The position numbers were made by a program, and so were the translations under genes. This document shows positions 27,748 through 36,500 of a stretch of DNA of 64,000 nucleotides, piece after piece (positions within the stretch are counted from its first letter, which is position 1; each line of letters begins with the position of its first letter). Location of the stretch: positions 54,739-118,738 of the forward strand of contig JAGYKW010000004.1 in the NCBI GenBank assembly GCA_018401275.1, read 5' to 3'. Source of the DNA: Nitriliruptoraceae bacterium. GTDB lineage: Bacteria; Actinomycetota; Nitriliruptoria; Nitriliruptorales; Nitriliruptoraceae. The notes beneath the pieces were generated by a model. It was not told the origin of the DNA, did not search any database, and was given only the letters and a program-made list of their open reading frames with translations.

Positions 27748-29016
27748 ATGATCGACCCACGCCTGCTCACCGACGAGCCAGAGAAGACCGCCGCCGCCCT
27801 CGCGCGCCGTGGGGTCGGCCCTGACGTGCTGGCGGGCCTCCAGGAGCTCGATGGGGCGCGGCGCAGCGCCATCGCCGCACTGGATGCGGCCCGGGCGGAG
27901 CAGAACGCCGCGTCCAAGGCGATCGGTCGTAGGCCGCCGGAGGAGCGCGAGGCCGCCATCGCGGAGGCGGCGGCGCTCAAGGACCGGGTCGTCGCACTCG
28001 AGGCCGCCCGCGACGCGACGGACGCGGCCCATCACGACGCGTTCTCCCGCATCCCGAACCTGCCCCATCCCGACGCGCCCGACGGCGTGGAGGGTGACGG
28101 GATCGTCCTGCGCGAGGTCGGCACGCTGCCGACGCTCGACGGCGTGAGCGAGCCGCGTGACCACGTGGCGCTGCTCGAGGCGGCCGACGCGATCGACCTC
28201 GCCCGTGGCGCGAAGGTCTCCGGTGCGCGTTTCGCGTACCTGAAGGGCGAGGGTGCGCTGCTCGAGCTCGCGCTGATCCGCTACGCCGTCGACATCGCGC
28301 TCGCACGCGGTCACGTGCCCGTCATCCCACCGGTGCTCGTGCGCGAGCCGGCGATGTACGGCACCGGGTTCCTCCCGACGGATGAGCAGCAGCTGTTCGC
28401 CACGCGTGACGACGACCTCTACCTCGTCGGCACGTCCGAGGTGCCGCTGGCCGGCATGCACATGGACGAGGTGCTCGACCCGTCCGAGCTGCCGCTGCGC
28501 TATGCGGGCATCTCGCCGTGCTTCCGCCGCGAGGCAGGCGCGCACGGGAAGGACACGCGCGGGATCCTGCGCGTGCACCAGTTCGAGAAGGTCGAGCTGT
28601 TCAGCATCGTCACGCCTGACGCGTCCGACGCGGAGCACGAGCGACTGGTCGACACGCAGATCGCGATCGTGTCGGGCCTCGAGCTGCATGCGCGGCTCGT
28701 CGACATCCCGGTCGGCGACCTCGGGTCCTCAGCGGCGCGCAAGTTCGACCTCGAGGCGTGGATGCCCGGACAGCAGGCGTTCCGCGAGATCACGTCATGC
28801 TCGAACACGACGGACTACCAGGCGCGACGGCTGCGGATGCGGCTGCGGGTGGAGGGTGGCGACAACGTGCCCGTCCACACGCTCAACGGGACGGCGCTCG
28901 CGGTGCAGCGCATCATGATCGCGCTGGTCGAGCAGCATCAGCGGGCCGACGGCAGCGTCGCGGTCCCTGCGGCGCTCGTGCCCTACCTCGGGCGCGAGGT
29001 CCTGCTCACCCGCTGA
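27748..29016 (+). CDS. serS: Seryl-tRNA synthetase
   Basis: Charges tRNA-Ser. The N-terminal antiparallel coiled coil spans about residues 28-100 (with AEQNAASKAIG). Class II motif 2 is GISPCFRREAGAHGKDTRGILRVHQFEKVE-type (SPCFRREAG), and motif 3 is LNGTALAVQRIMIALVEQHQ. TSEVPLAGMHMDE is the serine site. 422 aa is standard. A tRNA-Ser gene follows 33 bases later, and another lies 4 kb upstream. The ATG at 27748 appears leaderless. Confidence 0.97.
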   Translation: MIDPRLLTDEPEKTAAALARRGVGPDVLAGLQELDGARRSAIAALDAARAEQNAASKAIGRRPPEEREAAIAEAAALKDRVVALEAARDATDAAHHDAFSRIPNLPHPDAPDGVEGDGIVLREVGTLPTLDGVSEPRDHVALLEAADAIDLARGAKVSGARFAYLKGEGALLELALIRYAVDIALARGHVPVIPPVLVREPAMYGTGFLPTDEQQLFATRDDDLYLVGTSEVPLAGMHMDEVLDPSELPLRYAGISPCFRREAGAHGKDTRGILRVHQFEKVELFSIVTPDASDAEHERLVDTQIAIVSGLELHARLVDIPVGDLGSSAARKFDLEAWMPGQQAFREITSCSNTTDYQARRLRMRLRVEGGDNVPVHTLNGTALAVQRIMIALVEQHQRADGSVAVPAALVPYLGREVLLTR

Positions 29017-29033
29017 GGGAGCCCGACCTGCCG

Positions 29034-29039
29034 TAGCCT
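29034..29039 (+). promoter_or_regulatory. Putative -10 box for tRNA-Ser(UGA)
   Basis: TAGCCT lies ten bases before the mature tRNA end, in the gap after serS, and is identical to the serS -10 box. Confidence 0.4.
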
Positions 29040-29049
29040 GCGAGCATCC

Positions 29050-29136
<87 letters not shown>

Positions 29137-29171
29137 CCGCAGTGCAGACCGTGCGACGGACGACCGTCGCC

Positions 29172-30110
29172 TCAGCGTGTCGCTGGTGTGCGGAACTCCT
29201 CGGGCAGACGCCCGGTCGCGGCGGCCTCGGCGACGATGTCGTAGGTCGGGTCGTTGAGGAACACGACCGACGCGGCGCCGACGGTGCCGATCCGTGACGG
29301 GGCGAGGATCCGCTCGACGTTGTCGGGGTCCAGTCGCATCGCGTCGAGGCCGAGGCGTGTCAGCTGCGGCAGCGTCAGATCGGTCACGGAGTGACGGCGC
29401 AGGATGCGCAGCGAATCCATCATGCGTGCGATCGAGCCGTCCGCCTGCATCTCCGCATGGGCGATCGCCAGCATCTCGGCCTGGCTCTGGGAGCGGCTGA
29501 AGTCGCCGGCGGCCCGGCTCTTGCGGTTCCTCGCGAGGGTCAGCGCCTCGAAGCCGGACACCTGCTGCACACCACGCTCCGGGATCGCGAAGCCGCCGCA
29601 GCCTGACGTGCAGGTGAAGTCGACGTCGACGCTCAGCCCGCGCGTGCAGTCACGCGTGAGCTCGGGGTCACCGAGGTCGCAGCCGACGAACTCGTTCACC
29701 GCATCGGCGAAGCCCCACATGGAGGTGGCGAAGTAGGCGTCGACCTCGATGCCGAACACGTTCTCGACCGTGCTGACACAGTTCTCCGGACCGCGGGTCA
29801 TGCAGGCGTTGATCTTGGTGTCACCGAGTCCCGTGACCGGGACCCACGAGTCGCGCGGGAAGGAGACGAACGTCGCGCGGTCCCGCTCCGCGGAGACGAA
29901 CAGCAGCTGGAAGCCGTCCGCCCGTCCGGTGAACGGATCGTCGTCACGCGGTGGACCGGCGTCGCTGCCGAGCAGGAGGATGGCGAGCGGACGGTCCGTC
30001 GACGGGCCGACCGCCGTGACGCGCTCGAGCGCCATGAGTCCGACGAGTGGCAGCACGACCATCGCGCCGACGATGAGCATGACGATGGTGCGGCGGGTGC
30101 GGTTGCTCAC
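29172..30110 (-). CDS. LytR-CpsA-Psr (LCP) family protein
   Basis: LCP enzymes transfer glycopolymers from a lipid carrier to the peptidoglycan at the outer face of the membrane. One N-terminal membrane helix (VMLIVGAMVVLPLVGLMAL) is followed by the domain: ILLLGSDAG, DGFQLLFVSAERDRATFVSFPRDSWV-type (SFPRDSWV with the phosphate-binding Arg), GDTKINA and LTLARNRK. Four cysteines at the middle (TRDCTRG, FTCTSGCGG) are not usual. GTG 30110 overlaps the upstream lipoprotein stop by four bases. 312 aa, complete. Confidence 0.85.
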   Translation of the reverse strand: MSNRTRRTIVMLIVGAMVVLPLVGLMALERVTAVGPSTDRPLAILLLGSDAGPPRDDDPFTGRADGFQLLFVSAERDRATFVSFPRDSWVPVTGLGDTKINACMTRGPENCVSTVENVFGIEVDAYFATSMWGFADAVNEFVGCDLGDPELTRDCTRGLSVDVDFTCTSGCGGFAIPERGVQQVSGFEALTLARNRKSRAAGDFSRSQSQAEMLAIAHAEMQADGSIARMMDSLRILRRHSVTDLTLPQLTRLGLDAMRLDPDNVERILAPSRIGTVGAASVVFLNDPTYDIVAEAAATGRLPEEFRTPATR

Positions 30111-30763
30111 GGTGCGACCTCCAGGGCGAGGAACTCGACCGCGCCGGTCTCGTCGATCGAGAACACGAACGAGTCGAGACGCCGCCCGGTCTCGACGGTC
30201 GGATCGCTCGCATCGACGAGCAGCGATTCGACCCGTGCGAGCGCCCAGCCCGGATCGCCGAGGTAGGCGACCTCGATGAGGTAGGTGGCGCTGGCGACCT
30301 GGACGTCGAGCACCCCATCGGTGCTCGGCCCATCGGCTCCGAGAGCGCGGGCGAACGCGTCCGGGTCGACGTCGCTGGACGCGACGGTCGTCGTGACGCC
30401 CTGGTTGCGCTCGCTGAGCACGTCGTCCAGCCAGGCGCGGATCGCGTCGGCGGCGGCCTGGATCGCAGCCTCGTCGGCGACGACCGGGAGGTCACGCTCG
30501 TCGCCCTCGGGGAAGACCAACGTCCCCGACGTCGAGACGTCGTGGAAGACGAGTCCGGCCCGGCCGGTCACCGCGATCGCCTCGCCAGGCTCGGGAGCGG
30601 GAGCGGGGCCAGCCGACTCCTCGTCACCTCGACCGCAGGCGGCGAGCGTGACGGCGAGCGCCAGCACGACGGCCGCGGCGCGACGACCACCGGAAGGCCT
30701 GCGTGACGACGTCCGGCGTGCGGGCAGGGGGATCGGGTGGCCCGAAGGGCGTGAGGGTCTCAT
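30107..30763 (-). CDS. Lipoprotein of unknown function
   Basis: A 218-residue protein with a basic N-terminus, hydrophobic core and lipobox TLAACG. The mature part is acidic and lacks a recognised domain. Recurrent features are AIQAAADAIRAWLDDVLSERNQG, ATYLIEVAYLG and the terminal DETGAVEFLALEVAP. It shares four bases with the LCP gene, so the pair probably works together at the cell envelope. The ATG at 30763 lies six bases after TATCGT, suggesting a leaderless mRNA. Confidence 0.7.
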   Translation of the reverse strand: MRPSRPSGHPIPLPARRTSSRRPSGGRRAAAVVLALAVTLAACGRGDEESAGPAPAPEPGEAIAVTGRAGLVFHDVSTSGTLVFPEGDERDLPVVADEAAIQAAADAIRAWLDDVLSERNQGVTTTVASSDVDPDAFARALGADGPSTDGVLDVQVASATYLIEVAYLGDPGWALARVESLLVDASDPTVETGRRLDSFVFSIDETGAVEFLALEVAP

Positions 30764-30769
30764 GTGCCT

Positions 30770-30775
30770 ACGATA
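30770..30775 (-). promoter_or_regulatory. -10 box of a probably leaderless lipoprotein transcript
   Basis: On the minus strand TATCGT is followed by six bases and the ATG at 30763. No ribosome site is present. Confidence 0.4.
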
Positions 30776-30816
30776 ACCGAGTTCGGGCCGATGGCCGGGG
30801 AGCACGGGGGTGGCCG

Positions 30817-31242
30817 ATGGGTCGGGCTGGTCGGACCGGCCGAACCGATCGTGGCGGTGATCGATCGGCAGGGGACCGCAAGCCCTGCGCAGGGTGTGGG
30901 CGCACCTTCGAGCGGCGCCCGTCGATGACCGTGAACTGGGACGAGGTGCGCTGGTGCTCGCACGCCTGCCGACGGCGTGGCGTCCGTCCGGTCGACCGCG
31001 CGCTCGAGGTCGCCATCGGTGAGCTGCTCGCCGATCGGCCGCGCGACGCGACGATCTGCCCCTCGGAGGCCGCCCGGCTGGTCGACCCGGAGGGCTGGCG
31101 CACCCTGATGGAGCCCGCGCGTCGTGCTGCTCGCCGCATGGTGGCGGAGGGCACGCTCGAGATCCTCCAGGAGGGTCGTGTCGTCGACCCGTCGCACGCC
31201 AAGGGGCCGATCCGTCTGCGCAGGACCCGCTCTGTAGGCTGA
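30817..31242 (+). CDS. DUF2256/DUF3253 fusion protein
   Basis: The N-terminal half is a DUF2256 zinc-ribbon-like domain with CAGCGRTFERR and WCSHACRRR (two CxxC/CxxxC-type cysteine pairs). The C-terminal half is DUF3253, a winged-helix-like domain with ICPSEAARLVDPEGWR, LMEPARRAARRMV and GPIRLRRTR. Similar fusions are known, but the function is not. ATG 30817 was chosen from several in-frame starts because no upstream conservation is visible. It may bind nucleic acid. Confidence 0.8.
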   Translation: MGRAGRTGRTDRGGDRSAGDRKPCAGCGRTFERRPSMTVNWDEVRWCSHACRRRGVRPVDRALEVAIGELLADRPRDATICPSEAARLVDPEGWRTLMEPARRAARRMVAEGTLEILQEGRVVDPSHAKGPIRLRRTRSVG

Positions 31243-31318
31243 CCTTCGGAGAGCGCACGATGATCCACGAGCCGCACGGATCCTTCCGCTCGACGACCGG
31301 ACCGACGAGGAGCGCGGC

Positions 31319-31594
31319 ATGCCACGGGTAGCGATCGACGTGCTGCTCAAGCGCGAGCTGCTCGACCCACAGGGGCGCGCGACCGAGCGGGCACTGCCCG
31401 GGCTCGGCTACGACGGGGTCAGCGACGTGCGCATCGGGAAGCACCTCGAGCTCGACGTCGACGCGGTCGGCGAGGCGCTCGACGCGCTGGTCGAAGCGAT
31501 GTGCGCCGGCTTCCTCACCAACCCGGTGGTCGAGACCTACCGCTGGCGCGTCATCGCCGACGACGAGCGTGCCGACGCGCCCGCCACGCGCTGA
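31319..31594 (+). CDS. purS: PurS, small subunit of FGAM synthetase
   Basis: Small scaffold and ammonia-channel subunit for PurQ and PurL. The sequence VAIDVLLKRELLDPQGRATERALPGLGYDGVSDVRIGKHLEL-type (DPQGRATERALPGLGY) is the PurS signature. At 91 aa it is slightly longer than the usual 80-85. ATG 31319 follows GAGGAGCGC. It opens the purS-purQ-purL/F cluster, interrupted only by one small membrane protein gene. Confidence 0.93.
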   Translation: MPRVAIDVLLKRELLDPQGRATERALPGLGYDGVSDVRIGKHLELDVDAVGEALDALVEAMCAGFLTNPVVETYRWRVIADDERADAPATR

Positions 31595-31601
31595 CCACCC
31601 G

Positions 31602-32372
31602 ATGCCCGGATCCGACGGTCGTCCTCCGCTCCCACCGCTGCGCGACGACGGCATGCCGACGCTCGCGACCGGAGAGCCGGTGCTCGCCCGCTGGTTCGTC
31701 ATCACCATGCTGGTGCTCGTACCGGTCGCCATCGCCCTGAGCGTGTTCGCCTGGCAGCTCACCGACCGTGACCCGCCCGGTCCGGTCGAGCGTCGTCCCG
31801 TCGGGACCGCGACCGTCACCCATGATCGTGGTGATGCGCTGTTCCCCGCCACCGAGGGCAACGTGCCCGGACCCTCCTGCGCGGAGGGCGTGCTGCTGAC
31901 CGGGGACGCCTCGGCCGTCTCGGCCGGTCGTCGTGCGCTCAGCGCCACCTGCCAGCTGCTCGGCGCTGGCGACCTGCCACTCGCACAGGCCGGGCTCGAG
32001 GCCTGGCTGGCGTCCGACCCGATGGTGCGGGTCGGGACGTTCGAGGCGTCGGGCGTCGACGCGTCGGCACGCCTCGAGGACGGCCGGATCGTCCTCGAGC
32101 TCAACGCCCGCTACCTGTTCGAGGACGCCACGCGTGCCGCACCGGTCGTCGTCCACCAGCTCGGACTGATCGGCCAGCCGGACTGGCCGGGTGCGGTGAT
32201 CAGCGCGCAGGCGGAGGTCGCCTCGCTCGCCGAGCAGCTCCGCGCGTGCGGGCGCCTCAGCCTCCCCGACGGGCTGCCGCGGCCCTGTCGTGACGCCGCC
32301 GAGCTGCTCGATGCGGACGATCCGGTCGCTGACCTCATCGCCGTCGGCTTCCGGGACGCGACACGCGGCTAG
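31602..32372 (+). CDS. Single-pass membrane protein, unknown
   Basis: No family recognised. A proline-rich cytoplasmic head precedes one membrane helix (WFVITMLVLVPVAIALSVFAW, residues about 35-55), and the extracellular part of about 200 residues has paired cysteines (PSCAEG, TCQLL, ACGRL, PCRDA), probably as disulfides. It lies between purS and purQ, with a gap of seven bases after purS, so the operon placement is strong although the link to purines is not obvious. ATG 31602 is the second in-frame start; the first is at 31569. Confidence 0.65.
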   Translation: MPGSDGRPPLPPLRDDGMPTLATGEPVLARWFVITMLVLVPVAIALSVFAWQLTDRDPPGPVERRPVGTATVTHDRGDALFPATEGNVPGPSCAEGVLLTGDASAVSAGRRALSATCQLLGAGDLPLAQAGLEAWLASDPMVRVGTFEASGVDASARLEDGRIVLELNARYLFEDATRAAPVVVHQLGLIGQPDWPGAVISAQAEVASLAEQLRACGRLSLPDGLPRPCRDAAELLDADDPVADLIAVGFRDATRG

Positions 32373-32441
32373 CGTCGACGGCGGCTCGCGCGCGTGGACG
32401 ACGCGCGAGGACGATGCGAGTGGACGATGGAGGAGGACGGC

Positions 32442-33125
32442 ATGACCGCACGGGTCGGTGTCGTCACGTTCCCCGGGTCGCTCGACGACCGCGATGCGGC
32501 CACGGCGGTGCGCATCGCCGGCGGTGACGCGGTCGCGCTGTGGCACGAGGACGACGACATCAAGGGCGTCGACGCGGTCGTGCTCCCCGGCGGGTTCTCC
32601 TACGGCGACTCCCTGCGCTGCGGAGCGATCGCCCATCTCGCACCCGTCATGGCCGCCGTCGCACGCTTCGCCGCCGAGGGTGGACCGGTCCTGGGGATCT
32701 GCAACGGGTTCCAGGTGCTGTGCGAGGCGCGGCTGCTGCCCGGTGCGCTGCTGCGCAACGACCGGCTGCGCTTCGTCAGCCGTCCCGTCGGTGTGCAGGT
32801 CGAGCGCACCGACACGCCGTTCTCTGCGGGCTACGCACCGGGCCAGCGACTCGTCCTGCCCGTGAAGCACGGCGAAGGGCGCTACGTCGCCGATGAGTCG
32901 ACGCTCGACGAGCTCGAGTCCGAAGGACGCGTCGTGTTCCGCTACGCGACCGGCGAGAACCCCAACGGGTCCGCGCGTGACATCGCCGGGATCACGAACG
33001 CCGCTCGCAACGTCGTGGGCCTGATGCCCCATCCCGAACATGCGGTGGACGCGACACTCAGCGAGGGCACGGACGGACTCGCGATGTTCGCCGGACTGCT
33101 GGGCTCGCTGACCTCGGTGCGCTGA
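32442..33125 (+). CDS. purQ: PurQ, glutaminase subunit of FGAM synthetase
   Basis: Class I glutamine amidotransferase that supplies ammonia to PurL. Key motifs are VLPGGFSYGDSLRCGAIA, the nucleophile in GICNGFQVL (Cys near residue 86) and the His-Glu pair in PHPEHAV. 227 aa is standard. ATG 32442 follows GGAGGAGGACGGC; earlier in-frame ATGs lack such spacing. It lies between the small membrane protein and the divergent 71-residue gene. Confidence 0.95.
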   Translation: MTARVGVVTFPGSLDDRDAATAVRIAGGDAVALWHEDDDIKGVDAVVLPGGFSYGDSLRCGAIAHLAPVMAAVARFAAEGGPVLGICNGFQVLCEARLLPGALLRNDRLRFVSRPVGVQVERTDTPFSAGYAPGQRLVLPVKHGEGRYVADESTLDELESEGRVVFRYATGENPNGSARDIAGITNAARNVVGLMPHPEHAVDATLSEGTDGLAMFAGLLGSLTSVR

Positions 33126-33149
33126 CCGCCGCGCGCCGGGTCGGTCCGC

Positions 33150-33365
33150 TCAGCCGTTCTCGGCGAGGAGCTGCTCGAGGCCGGCGATGGCCTGCTCGCT
33201 GTCGCGGCGACGCTGGCGGAACAGGTGGACCCACAGCATGCCGTGCGCCGTGATGCCGGCGGCCAGCACGAGCGCGGGCGTCCACTCGCCGCGCACACCC
33301 AGCAGGATGGCGGCGACCGCCGCGAACGCGACGAGGATGGCGCGGAGGGTGTTGAGCGCGTCCAC
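33150..33365 (-). CDS. Small membrane protein, 71 residues
   Basis: Two predicted helices, TLRAILVAFAAVAAILLGV and TPALVLAAGITAHGMLWVHLF, then a short cytoplasmic tail with a coiled-coil-like SEQAIAGLEQLLAENG. The GTG at 33365 has CGGAGC upstream; the longer reading frame upstream is low-complexity and was rejected. Function unknown. It sits between convergent purQ and divergent purL. Confidence 0.6.
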   Translation of the reverse strand: MDALNTLRAILVAFAAVAAILLGVRGEWTPALVLAAGITAHGMLWVHLFRQRRRDSEQAIAGLEQLLAENG

Positions 33366-33504
33366 GGTTGCTCCGGTGCGAGTAGGGGGCAGTTCCACCC
33401 TGGTTCGGTGCGGAGCGGAGAGCGTATCGAGGGCCTGGATGTCCGGTCCCTGGAGCGCGGTGCGCAGCGGTGACGAGTCAGGCGACGAGGTCGTTGCGCC
33501 TCCT

Positions 33505-33529
33505 CCGGGGAAAGGGACCCGTTCCCCGG
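33505..33529. repeat. Inverted repeat upstream of purL
   Basis: CCGGGGAA (33505-33512) and TTCCCCGG (33522-33529) form a perfect 8-bp inverted repeat with a 9-base loop, just before the TAGGCT box at 33547-33552. It could be an operator or a short hairpin. Confidence 0.5.
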
Positions 33530-33583
33530 TCCTGAGCCATCCCACCTAGGCTGCCCCCGAGCACGCCGATCCGATGTGGAGAG

Positions 33584-36500
33584 ATGGAGCACGTCACGTT
33601 GGACACGGTGGACGCATCGACCTCGCCCTTCCCGAGCGGCACCTTCCCGGGTGACGAGCAGCTCGATGAGGTCCGGGCGCGACCGCTGGCCCGCGAGCTC
33701 GGGCTGACCGACGAGGAGCTCGACCGCATCGTCGAGACGCTCGGACGCCTGCCCAGCGTGTCGGAGCTCGGCATGTACTCCGTGATGTGGTCCGAGCACT
33801 GCTCCTACAAGTCCTCGCGCATGCACCTGCGCGGGCTGCCCACGACCGGCCCGCAGGTGCTCGTCGGACCGGGCGAGAACGCCGGGGTCGTCGACGTCGG
33901 TGACGGGCTCGCCGTCACGTTCAAGATCGAGTCGCACAACCATCCGAGCGCCGTCGAGCCCGTCCAGGGTGCGGCGACCGGGGTCGGTGGGATCCTGCGC
34001 GACATCCTGACGATGGGCGCGCGCCCGATCGCGGTGATGGACGCGCTGCGCTTCGGGGACCCGGGCGGCTGGACCGCGCTCGACGGCACGACCGTCCCGG
34101 TCGACGAGCGGCAGCGGCACCTCGTCGACGGCGTCGTGCGCGGCGTCGGCCTGTACGGCAACTGCGTCGGCGTCCCCAACATCGGCGGCGAGACCGTCTT
34201 CGATCCTGACTACGCCGACAACCCGCTGGTCAACGCGCTCGCCGTCGGTGTGCTGCGCCACGAGGACCTGCAGCTCGCCCGTGCGGAGCGTGCGGGCGAC
34301 CTCGCCGTGCTGCTCGGTTCCGCGACGGGACGCGACGGCATCGGCGGCGCGTCGGTGCTCGCGAGCGCCACGTTCGAGGATGACGGCGAGGACCGGCGAC
34401 CCAACGTGCAGATCGGTGACCCGTTCGCCGAGAAGCTCCTCATCGAGTGCTGCCTCGAGCTCTACCACCGCGGACTCGTGTCGGGCATCCAGGACATGGG
34501 CGCTGCCGGCATCGCGTGCGCGACGTCCGAGCTGTCGTCCGCCGCGTCGATGGGCATGCGCGTCGACCTCGACCGTGTCCACCTGCGCGACGAGACGATG
34601 GCGTCGTGGGAGATCCTGTGCTCCGAGTCGCAGGAGCGCATGCTCGCGCTCGTCCGGCCCGAGCAGCTCGACGAGGTGATGGCGTTGGCCGCACGCTGGC
34701 AGGTCCCGGCGTCCGTCATCGGCGAGGTCGTCGAGGGCGACACGCTCACGCTGACCCGTCGCGGTGAGGTCGTCGCCGCGCCACCCGCACGCAGCCTCGC
34801 CGACGAGGGTCCGGTGCTCGACCGGCCGAGCGCCCGGCCGGAGCGCATGGACGCGCTGGCGGCGATCGACGCGGACGACGTCGACCTGCACGCCGAGGCG
34901 CAGCGGCTCGCCGGAGGCGATCTCGCCACGTTGTTGCTGCGCATCGCCGGCGCACCGATGCTGGCTGCGAAGCGCTGGGTGCACGAGCAGTACGACCACC
35001 TGGTGCTCGGCGGCACCGTCCTGCAGCCGGGTGCGGCAGGCGCTGGTGTCGTCCGCCTCGCGGGCACCGACCGGGCCGTCGCGCTCTCCACCGTCGGCAA
35101 CGGCCGCTGGTGCGAGCTCGACCCTCGCGAGGGCACGCGCCGTGTCGTCGCCGCGGCTCACCGCGATGTCGCCTGCACGGGCGCGCGTCCGCTCGCGACG
35201 ACCAACTGCCTCAACATGGGCGATCCGACCAGGCCGGACGTCATGTGGCAGCTCATCGAGGTCATCGGTGGGCTCGGTGACGCGTGCGCGGCGCTCGACG
35301 TGCCCGTCACCGGCGGGAACGTCAGCCTCTACAACGCGACGCGCGGGCGTCCGATCCCGCCGACCCCCGTCGTCGGCATCATCGGTGTGCTCGACCGTGC
35401 CGGTGACGCGGTCGCCCGCAGCGTGCGCGCTGACGGCGACGAGCTGTGGCTCATCGGCGCACCGACGATGCGCGGGCTCGCCGGCTCGGAGCTCGTACGG
35501 CTGCTCGGCCGCGAGCCGGGCGGGACGCTCACACCCGTCGACCTCGACCTCGAGCGGCGCCTCGCCGGCGTGCTCGTCGCTGCCGCCGCCGATGGACTGA
35601 CGCGCTCGGCCGGTTCCATCGGACGCGGAGGCCTGTTCGCCGCGCTCGTGCGCGCACTCGTGGGCGACGGGCGTGGCGACGGCGCGCACGCCGGGGCACG
35701 CGGCGCGCGGGTGACGCTCCCCGGCGATGGCGTCGATGCGCATGACGGCGCTGCCCTCGCGCAGACGCTGTTCAGCGAGGCGCCGGGTCGCGTCCTCGTC
35801 AGCGTGACGCCGCAGCGAGCCGAGGAGCTCGCGCGGCGCTGCGCCGACGCCGGGATCGGCGCGGTGCGTCTGGGGAGCGTCGGTGGCGACGCGCTCACGT
35901 TCACCGGCGTCGCGGACCTGCCGCTCGACGTGCTCGTCCGCACGCACGTCGACGCGCTCCCGGCCGCGCTCGGCGAGCTTGGCCGTCGCGGGCGCCGTCG
36001 CTGGCGAGGCCAGCGCATGAGGCGCGGCGAGGGTGGCGCGTTCGGAGCGGCGGGCGACGGGGCAGGCCGCGGCATGGACGACACCGATCTCGCGCGCCTC
36101 GGTGAGGGGCCGCGCTGCGAGTGCGGCGTGTTCGGCGTGTACGCGCCCGGCGAGGACGTCGCGACGCTGACCTACTTCGCGCTGTTCGCGCTGCAGCACC
36201 GAGGGCAGGAGTCGGCGGGTATCGCCGTGTCCGATGGGGCGCGCACCGTCGTGCACCGCGAGATGGGGCTCGTGTCCCAGGTGTTCGGCCCGTCGGACCT
36301 CGCTGCGCTCGACGGGCATCTCGCGGTCGGGCACTGCCGCTACTCGACGACGGGTTCGTCGTCGTGGGAGAACGCCCAGCCCGTCTACCGCGAGTCCAGC
36401 GCCGGTACCCGCATCGCTCTGGGTCACAACGGCAACCTCGTCAACACTGCCGAGCTCGCGCAGGGACTCGTCCCGCAGCCGGGGACCGACTCGGAGCTCA

